From Thioalkalivibrio denitrificans (GTDB lineage Bacteria > Pseudomonadota > Gammaproteobacteria > Ectothiorhodospirales > Ectothiorhodospiraceae), in assembly GCF_002000365.1 (NCBI RefSeq), contig NZ_MVBK01000099.1:1-64000 (forward strand): 64,000 nt of DNA, written 5' to 3'. Shown here in pieces: positions 58,489 to 64,000 of the stretch; within the stretch, counting starts at the first letter, position 1; each line of letters opens with the position of its first letter. Below the pieces are notes generated by a model. It searched no databases and was not told the DNA's origin. It saw only the letters and a program-made list of their open reading frames with translations. The position numbers and the translations under genes were made by a program.

Positions 58489-58776
58489 TCAACTGCCACG
58501 ATGGCGGGCGCGTGCCTCCATCCGCTTTATGCGTTCGTTGGAGCGTGCTACATGCTCCAGAGTGTCGTCTATAGCCCGTTCCGCTCTTGCAGTGGCGTGA
58601 ACTACGGCATCGAACAACGCATACCGGGCCTGCTCCTCGTCCCCATTCGGACAATCAAGCGCAGTTCGGCGAATGAACTCACTCAATGACAGACCCGCAT
58701 GCGTGGCATACCTGGCGAGCCGCGTATGCTCGGCGTGTGTCACACGAATCACAATCCGCTGATTTCTCCTGTGCAT
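58489..58776 (-). CDS. RHH protein, MobC-like mobilisation type
   Basis: 95 residues. RHH start: NQRIVIRVTHAEHTRLARYATHAGLSLSEFIRRTAL, then a charged helical tail (DAVVHATARAERAIDDTLEHVARS). This is the pattern of MobC/relaxosome accessory proteins or related DNA-binding RHH proteins. It suggests past plasmid or ICE content. No relaxase was seen in the window. Confidence 0.72.
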   Translation of the reverse strand: MHRRNQRIVIRVTHAEHTRLARYATHAGLSLSEFIRRTALDCPNGDEEQARYALFDAVVHATARAERAIDDTLEHVARSNERIKRMEARARHRGS

Positions 58777-58939
58777 ATCTCCTCCCGGTTCCGATCCAGT
58801 GGGAAGGCGCTTGAGTCATTATCCGCGCCTAAGGCCGTCAAGCCAAACCCCCGATGAATGGGAGACGCCGCCGTAGGATCATGGCTTTGGGCTGGGCCGC
58901 CTGAGACAGAGATCCTCGTCAGCGCCGCGAGTAGGGCAT

Positions 58940-59809
58940 CTACCGATTGGGCGATCCATACAACTCGCTGTATGCTTGGACTACGTCCGCCTTGCCGAAA
59001 CCCGGAACTACCGTATTTCCCTTTGAAAGCCCTTCAAAGTCCATACTAGTGAGCCGCTGCCTGACCTTCTCGCTTGCTGCCTTGAATAACATCCAATGTG
59101 TCGTTCGCTCGCAACGCGAAGGATCTGTCTCTCTCCTTGAATAATCCACGACTCCCTGTCGTGGCACCGCAAAGTGAAAATCTTCATCAAAGAACTTTTC
59201 GGCCGCACGCGTATTGTTGTATATCCGCGCCTTGAAATCTGGATGGCGCGACGGCGGCGGCGCATTAATTCTTAGATCGTCCAGTGTGCCATGCCGTCGG
59301 GTCCACACCTGAAACGTGCAGTTGACATGATACGGCCTTCCTTTAAATGAAAACGCATTCGATTCCAGAGTTGTATCCGATATGAGACGAAACCCGGGGG
59401 CTAAGTGTCGATGCACAGACCATTTTCGGAACAGCAGAGGCACGATGAATGCAATCGTGTCTGAAAACGTCCCGGCATGGTTGAAGAATTCAATGGCCAA
59501 CGCTGCCCTACGCCCGAAGGGTGGATTTCCAACGATAACAACATTGTCGTTGTCTCTGATCCCGATGTCCTGCGCTGTCACTTCAAGAAAGTTCGCGGTC
59601 ATCACACCCCGATATTTCGGATCAACATCGATACCCACCGCGGAACTCGGCAACTGCTTGAGGAAAGCCCCAGTGCCCGCAGAGGGCTCCAAGAACTTCA
59701 CGCATTGGCCGTAACCTAGTAGGGGTAACAACCGTGTCACGATATCGACACACGACTCTGCGACAGCATCAGATGTGTAGTATTGGTCAAGGCGTTGGGC
59801 ATCGGACAT
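58940..59809 (-). CDS. N6-adenine DNA methyltransferase-like protein
   Basis: 289 residues from the ATG at 59809 (MSDAQRLDQYYTSDAV); a TTG 15 nt upstream is in frame. Motif I for SAM: FLEPSAGTGAFLKQL; motif IV: VIVGNPPFGR (NPPF); order I to IV is as in gamma-class adenine methyltransferases. The C-terminal part (about 170-289) has no clear target-recognition family. No restriction gene flanks it, so it is an orphan methylase or phage-type. Confidence 0.85.
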   Translation of the reverse strand: MSDAQRLDQYYTSDAVAESCVDIVTRLLPLLGYGQCVKFLEPSAGTGAFLKQLPSSAVGIDVDPKYRGVMTANFLEVTAQDIGIRDNDNVVIVGNPPFGRRAALAIEFFNHAGTFSDTIAFIVPLLFRKWSVHRHLAPGFRLISDTTLESNAFSFKGRPYHVNCTFQVWTRRHGTLDDLRINAPPPSRHPDFKARIYNNTRAAEKFFDEDFHFAVPRQGVVDYSRRETDPSRCERTTHWMLFKAASEKVRQRLTSMDFEGLSKGNTVVPGFGKADVVQAYSELYGSPNR

Positions 59810-60332
59810 GCCCTGTATAGCCAATGCACAACAACTCTTGCATCGGACACGTCAAGAATCTGTCCTTCTCGCGCATCGAACTCCGTGATGGTGCAACACG
59901 CCGCTCGAACTGCTGAATCTGAAGGTGGTGAAATATCAGCTACTGCGCGGAGAATAATAGTCCGTCCCCGATGTCCAACGATTGACCGAGGTCGACCTGC
60001 GAGGGCCCAGGAGCGCTGTGAGATTTCGCTGGGAGTAGAAGGGGGCTCGGTATGTCGCCGCCGTGCCTTGGCGCGATCCTTTTCAGTCAACAGCGCCTAA
60101 CCAAACGATCCCTAAGCAACAGCAACCATTCCTTACTCCGCCGTCCATGGGATCCGTGTACCGCAGCCAGCACAAGCCAAGGCGGAACGTCCTGGGGCGC
60201 AGTTCCACACCCGTGACCGCCGCACAACCTCGCGCATGCACAGAAGTTGACGCGGTTTGACGTTGTAGGAGTCCCTTCGGCCGGCCGAACACCCTCCTCC
60301 ACCCTTAAAATCAATGGGTTAAGCAGTTATCA
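59810..60332. other. intergenic / uncertain ORF region
   Basis: A minus-strand frame 59737-60090 (TTG start) overlaps the methyltransferase start by about 70 nt and encodes an arginine-rich peptide with no known signature; I do not call it. The rest shows nothing. Confidence 0.4.
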
Positions 60333-60366
60333 TTTTGTCTCGTTCTGATCCCAGAACGAGACAAAA
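60333..60366. terminator. bidirectional terminator after serine recombinase
   Basis: TTTTGTCTCGTTCT (60333-60346), spacer GATCCC, AGAACGAGACAAAA (60353-60366): a perfect 14-bp inverted repeat with T/A runs on both sides. It lies 24 nt past the recombinase stop. It could alternatively be a recombination site. Confidence 0.8.
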
Positions 60367-60389
60367 CATTAATTGCAAGCTTTCCCGCA

Positions 60390-62084
60390 TCAGCCGACGC
60401 GCCTCTGATTGAGCGCGGACGAGGCCCCCTGCTCATCTTCGACGGGGATGCAGTCTACGGTCCACACTGTTGGACGACGGGCAGTACTTGTCAGCCTAAA
60501 CCGCAGAGTGATCAATGAGCCATCCATAGGTTCTGTGTTGGACGCTAGCGCCGACATGATGCCCGGGGACAGGCTTACTCGTACATCGGCCACATGACGG
60601 CTCCTCTTTCCCTCGAAGACGATTTCCGGAAATAAGCGGGCGAGTAAGGACCTGATCTCCGCAACCGGCCTGTTAGAGTCCCAAATCCTTGGGATCAGAT
60701 CTCTCGGATCTACCTCCAGTTGCCGTCGAACATTCTCCATATCGACCGGAACTCGCTCTTTCTCAAGCTCACTGAGCTTACGCAACAGACTCTGATGCTC
60801 CCGTCTCGCCTCCTCGTACTCATTCAGTAGCAGTTCATCCTCTCCTTCTTGGCGCCGTATCGCCTTCAGCAACCTGCCACATCCCCTCGCCGCTCTTTCG
60901 CATTCGAGCCTAGCTGCCTGTATTGCACTACCCACATCCTGTGTTAGCAATTGCTTAAGCCGCCTTCTGCGCTCCTCCAGGATCGGCCCTGTGATGATCG
61001 CATCGATCGCTTTTGTCAGTATATGCTCAAGCCCTGTCACCGACAGATAGCCCATTGGCCTTCGATCAATCCCCACACGGCGTGCTTGCCCACACTGCGC
61101 ACAGTACATGGCTTGGGCGTTCCCGCCGGTTGATATGGTCAACGTGCTGCCACATTGACCACATGAGACCAACCCTGCGAAACGGTGCTTTCCGCCCCCG
61201 TATCTCGATCGACTGATTCTTCCTTCGTTGCACAGGTACCAGATTTCATCGCTGACGAGCCTCAAGTGCGGCCTTTCAAATTCGCGGATCTCGGGATCGC
61301 GTTTTCTCCTTTTGACTTTCTCCTGACGGCCCTTGGATCCATGCCAACGGAACGTACCACGATAGATCGTGTTCCCAATCATCCGCCTGATCGTTGCTGG
61401 CCGCCAATATGCTGCTGCTTTTCGGGGACGAGGCGGTTCGACACCCTTTTCGTTAAGCTGCCTCGCGATTTCTCCATACGCTGTGCCTTTACTCCGCAAC
61501 TCATATATCTGCACCACGACTTTCGATTCTTCCGGATCAACCCGCCAGGCGGTTCCCAGGCGGTTGCCCTGATCGTCGAGCTGCCGCTCGTACTGATAGC
61601 CGTAAGGCGGGGTTGCGATCATGAATCCGCGCTCAAGCTGGCCTAACATTCCTCGAACGACCCGATGTTGCGTGTCTCGAATCGACTGCTGACTTATGAG
61701 TCCAACGAGACCGAAGGACAGCTGCCACTGCTGCTGACTTGTATCGAGACCATCCGCGGCCACAACCCGGACGCCGGTTTGCTCGATCCTCCGCTGAAGG
61801 TTAGCTAGCTGTACCGCGTCCCGCGATAGCCGACTAACTTCGTCGACTACCAGTAGGTCCAGTTCTCCGCGGTCCCACGCATCAACGAGCGCGAGGAATC
61901 CTTGTCGCTTAGAAAGGTGCTTATCTGTTCCTGATAGCGCGCCATCACTGAAAACCTGTACATCCCCATTCTCCAGCCCCAATCCCTGGATGACCTCTCG
62001 ACAGCGTCGAATCTGATCATCGATAGACGTCTGCCGCTGATTGTCGGTGGAATATCGCGCGTAGATCGCTATTTTCATTGACAT
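60390..62084 (-). CDS. large serine recombinase
   Basis: 564 residues. Resolvase domain (about 1-150): IAIYARYSTDNQRQTSIDDQIRRC with the catalytic Ser of ARYS, then VDEVSRLSRD (SRLSR). Recombinase domain (about 165-300: TPPYGYQYERQ, YGEIARQLNEKGV, YRGTFRWHG). Zinc ribbon: LVSCGQCGSTLTIS...YCAQCGQARR. A coiled region follows (about 385-470). It integrates or excises an element by serine chemistry. A small gene overlaps its start. A terminator lies downstream. Confidence 0.93.
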   Translation of the reverse strand: MSMKIAIYARYSTDNQRQTSIDDQIRRCREVIQGLGLENGDVQVFSDGALSGTDKHLSKRQGFLALVDAWDRGELDLLVVDEVSRLSRDAVQLANLQRRIEQTGVRVVAADGLDTSQQQWQLSFGLVGLISQQSIRDTQHRVVRGMLGQLERGFMIATPPYGYQYERQLDDQGNRLGTAWRVDPEESKVVVQIYELRSKGTAYGEIARQLNEKGVEPPRPRKAAAYWRPATIRRMIGNTIYRGTFRWHGSKGRQEKVKRRKRDPEIREFERPHLRLVSDEIWYLCNEGRISRSRYGGGKHRFAGLVSCGQCGSTLTISTGGNAQAMYCAQCGQARRVGIDRRPMGYLSVTGLEHILTKAIDAIITGPILEERRRRLKQLLTQDVGSAIQAARLECERAARGCGRLLKAIRRQEGEDELLLNEYEEARREHQSLLRKLSELEKERVPVDMENVRRQLEVDPRDLIPRIWDSNRPVAEIRSLLARLFPEIVFEGKRSRHVADVRVSLSPGIMSALASNTEPMDGSLITLRFRLTSTARRPTVWTVDCIPVEDEQGASSALNQRRVG

Positions 62085-62263
62085 TCATTCTCCCCCTTAG
62101 ATTGAAGTAAGGCGACGCGCTCATGATGCAACTGAATCTCGATCAAGAGATCGATCAACTCGTTGATTTCCCGAGGGAAACAGCCGGGCCCATCCCGGTG
62201 TTTTTCGCCGCCCGTCAATTGAATTAGCGAATCCGTCAGTCTTTCTTTCATTTTTTTCTCCAT
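62075..62263 (-). CDS. small protein preceding the serine recombinase
   Basis: 62 residues (MEKKMKERLTDSLIQLTGGEKHRDG...). It overlaps the recombinase start by 10 nt. The middle is PREINELIDLLIEIQLHHERV, a helix. It may be a recombination accessory factor (excisionase-like) by position; no signature is visible. An ATG 12 nt downstream (MKERL) is an alternative start. Confidence 0.6.
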   Translation of the reverse strand: MEKKMKERLTDSLIQLTGGEKHRDGPGCFPREINELIDLLIEIQLHHERVALLQSKGENECQ

Positions 62264-62378
62264 TTTTCGGTCAAGCCCGCCACCGATTGGCTACACCACT
62301 TACCAGCGGCGATCCAAAACCGCCGTTTCGAGCCCATGAATGCTGCTGGAATGGGTCTTGAAGCGTGAGACACATACT

Positions 62379-64000
62379 GTGGCCAAGTACCTCACTTACG
62401 AAAAACGTCGTGAGCGTTGGGTTTTTCAAATGCGAATTCCTCCCAACGTTCGCACCGAGTTCGATGGCAAGACGACAATTCGCCGACACATCGGGAACGT
62501 CAGTTACGACGACGCGGTCGCACGCGCGACGCTGTGGTCTACGGAGCTCAAGGAGCTTTTCTGCAAAATCGCCCATACGCAGAACGCATCGAATCGCACC
62601 AAGTCGGCGACTTGGTCCGTAGTGCACTTTGAGTTCAATGACGACATCGCACAGAGATTGATTGCGACCTGGAGGACGACACAGGCCCGCATGGTCACCA
62701 TGCAGATCGAGGCTCTCAGAGGAACCTCGGACCACGCCTGGCAGGAATTGGCAACACGCTTCCACGCTCACATGACAGAAGCGCAGGATCAGATGCGACA
62801 GTATGATTCCGGCGTTGTGCATGCTGCTCTGCGTCGCCTGGAGCGCGAGTATGCTTTTAGGCTGAGTCGCTCTACGACAGACCTGAACCGTTGGGCCGCG
62901 GATTTTCATTTCGCTCGAGTGCAGTTCTTTTCTGACTGCATCAAGGTTCTTAGGCAAGAGATGTCCATCAACGAACTTGCCCCGCGCCCCACCCTGCAAC
63001 TCCCCCTCGCAGACCTTTGGGGTACGCCTGTCGAGCAGCTCACAGACACTTGGGTAGAACACCGCTCGACAGATGGAATCCCGATTAATCTGAAAACGCT
63101 CCAAAAGTATGCGGCTATTGCATCTGATCTGAGTTCCGTCATCACCAGACGCGCTGTTGAGAGCCTTCAACAAGCGGACCTCATCGCTCTCAAAAGAAAG
63201 TGGGCCTTGAACGGTAATGGGGCAGGCACGATAAATGGGAAGCTGCAAATGCTGAAAACTCTGCTTCGGCCATATCTCGCTAGCGATCGCATCTCCGTGC
63301 TCTTTGACCGCTGCCGTGTCAAGGCCCCACGGAAGCGTGTTGCTCGACTTCCATTTACCGATAGCCAGCTTCGCCGTCTTATCGAAGCCGTGAATCAATC
63401 GCCACAGACCAGAATCGCTGATCGAGTGCTTATATACATGCTCTTGTTGCTCGGAACTCGAGTGGAAGAGATCTATCAGCTCACCGCGAAAGATGTTGAG
63501 ACAGTAGAGTACGGATGGATCATTCGGTTTGCAGACAACGCTCAGACCGGGCAGGGCGACTCCGAACTGAAGAATGACGAATCGGCGCGTCGCATGCCTC
63601 TCCTGCGCGGGATATTCCCCGAAATGGACGCCTGGATCGATTCTCACCGATCTTCCGAATACCTTTTCCCCGACGGAAGTGCCAACAAGTACGGAAAACG
63701 TGGTGACGCGGCGGGGAAACGCATCAATGGGTTGGTTCGGAAGCTGTTTCCCGATGATCGTCGACTGGTACTCCAAAGCACCCGCAACACTGCCGGACAA
63801 GTACTTCGCCGCGGGCATGTAGACCCTCGGATTCGACAGCGATTTCTTGGTCACGCAGACTCCTCTTTGCACGATAAACACTACGACCCAGGCGCATTGC
63901 TTGATTCCGACGATTTCTGGTCTGGTTCAGTCGCGATTGCTTGTCACCTCATGCGCGTAATGGGGGTTGAGCGCCTGCCATGGGTCGATCTTCACGTTCA
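62379..64000 (+). CDS. tyrosine recombinase (phage integrase), runs off right edge
   Basis: GTG at 62379 was chosen since it gives the family start KYLTYEKRRERWVFQMRIP (DUF6538 type); an ATG at 62340 is in frame. About 540 residues are in the window and no stop occurs by 64000. C-terminal catalytic pieces: LLLGTRVEEIYQL (box-I Arg), LQSTRNTAGQVLR (the usual H-x-x-R is Q-S-T-R here) and FLGHADSSLHDKHYD (GH and the nucleophile Tyr). It is an integrase next to a serine recombinase, at the edge of an element. Confidence 0.9.
   Translation, partial: MAKYLTYEKRRERWVFQMRIPPNVRTEFDGKTTIRRHIGNVSYDDAVARATLWSTELKELFCKIAHTQNASNRTKSATWSVVHFEFNDDIAQRLIATWRTTQARMVTMQIEALRGTSDHAWQELATRFHAHMTEAQDQMRQYDSGVVHAALRRLEREYAFRLSRSTTDLNRWAADFHFARVQFFSDCIKVLRQEMSINELAPRPTLQLPLADLWGTPVEQLTDTWVEHRSTDGIPINLKTLQKYAAIASDLSSVITRRAVESLQQADLIALKRKWALNGNGAGTINGKLQMLKTLLRPYLASDRISVLFDRCRVKAPRKRVARLPFTDSQLRRLIEAVNQSPQTRIADRVLIYMLLLLGTRVEEIYQLTAKDVETVEYGWIIRFADNAQTGQGDSELKNDESARRMPLLRGIFPEMDAWIDSHRSSEYLFPDGSANKYGKRGDAAGKRINGLVRKLFPDDRRLVLQSTRNTAGQVLRRGHVDPRIRQRFLGHADSSLHDKHYDPGALLDSDDFWSGSVAIACHLMRVMGVERLPWVDLHV

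Noticed and set aside
59737-60090. possible gene upstream of the methyltransferase
   Set aside because: It overlaps the methyltransferase start, begins with TTG with a weak SD, and gives no family signature.
62271-63881. 536-codon open frame antisense to the integrase
   Set aside because: The plus strand encodes a tyrosine recombinase; the antisense peptide shows no signature.

Overview
The window is GC-rich and reads as a chromosome piece from a sulfur-oxidising gammaproteobacterium, most like the Ectothiorhodospiraceae/Chromatiales (Thioalkalivibrio-type). This rests on gene content: oxidative-type dsrA, dsrB and dsrL, an NsrR-flanked copper nitrite reductase cluster, and a Na+/solute symporter next to DUF294/DnaQ-type proteins. 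No rRNA, confident tRNA or CRISPR array was seen.

Layout. 0-4.5 kb: end of an MFS transporter, an operon of lipoprotein, cupredoxin and ECF sigma factor, and decayed IS5, IS3 and IS91 copies. 4.6-11 kb: dsrA, dsrB, a dsrK stub and dsrL, then a CBS protein and a 7Fe ferredoxin; dsrEFHCM and most of dsrK are absent from their usual place. 11-15.3 kb: two copper oxidase/reductase genes and two cytochromes c, divergent from nsrR. 15.4-31 kb: an accessory region of MocR and LysR regulators with LysE and MFS exporters, small detoxification enzymes (CMD, CmcJ-like, HCCA isomerase-like, PaiB-like) and several pseudogenes. 32-36 kb: a HAD-HerA fusion and a phage-type repressor. 36-45.7 kb: TPR protein, sodium:solute symporter, two cNMP/CBS/DUF294 proteins and a membrane PAS/degenerate-kinase/exonuclease fusion.

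45.7-55.3 kb holds the most unusual material. Two stand-alone proteins match only EF-G domains IV-V, and both are preceded by a collinear leader (TATAAT, then 115 nt later CAGCCGTA, then a G/C hairpin). Two Rnk/GreA-C-like proteins share a 10-bp hairpin 62-71 nt before the start codon. A TfuA-like protein has no YcaO partner in view, and a 453-residue membrane protein could not be assigned.

55.7-64 kb: a periplasmic DsrE-like protein, a guanidine-II riboswitch with its Gdx/SugE exporter, orphan antitoxins, a MobC-like RHH protein, a DNA methyltransferase, a large serine recombinase and a tyrosine integrase running off the right edge. This looks like the edge of an integrated element. All family calls were made by reading the translation; no database search was run.
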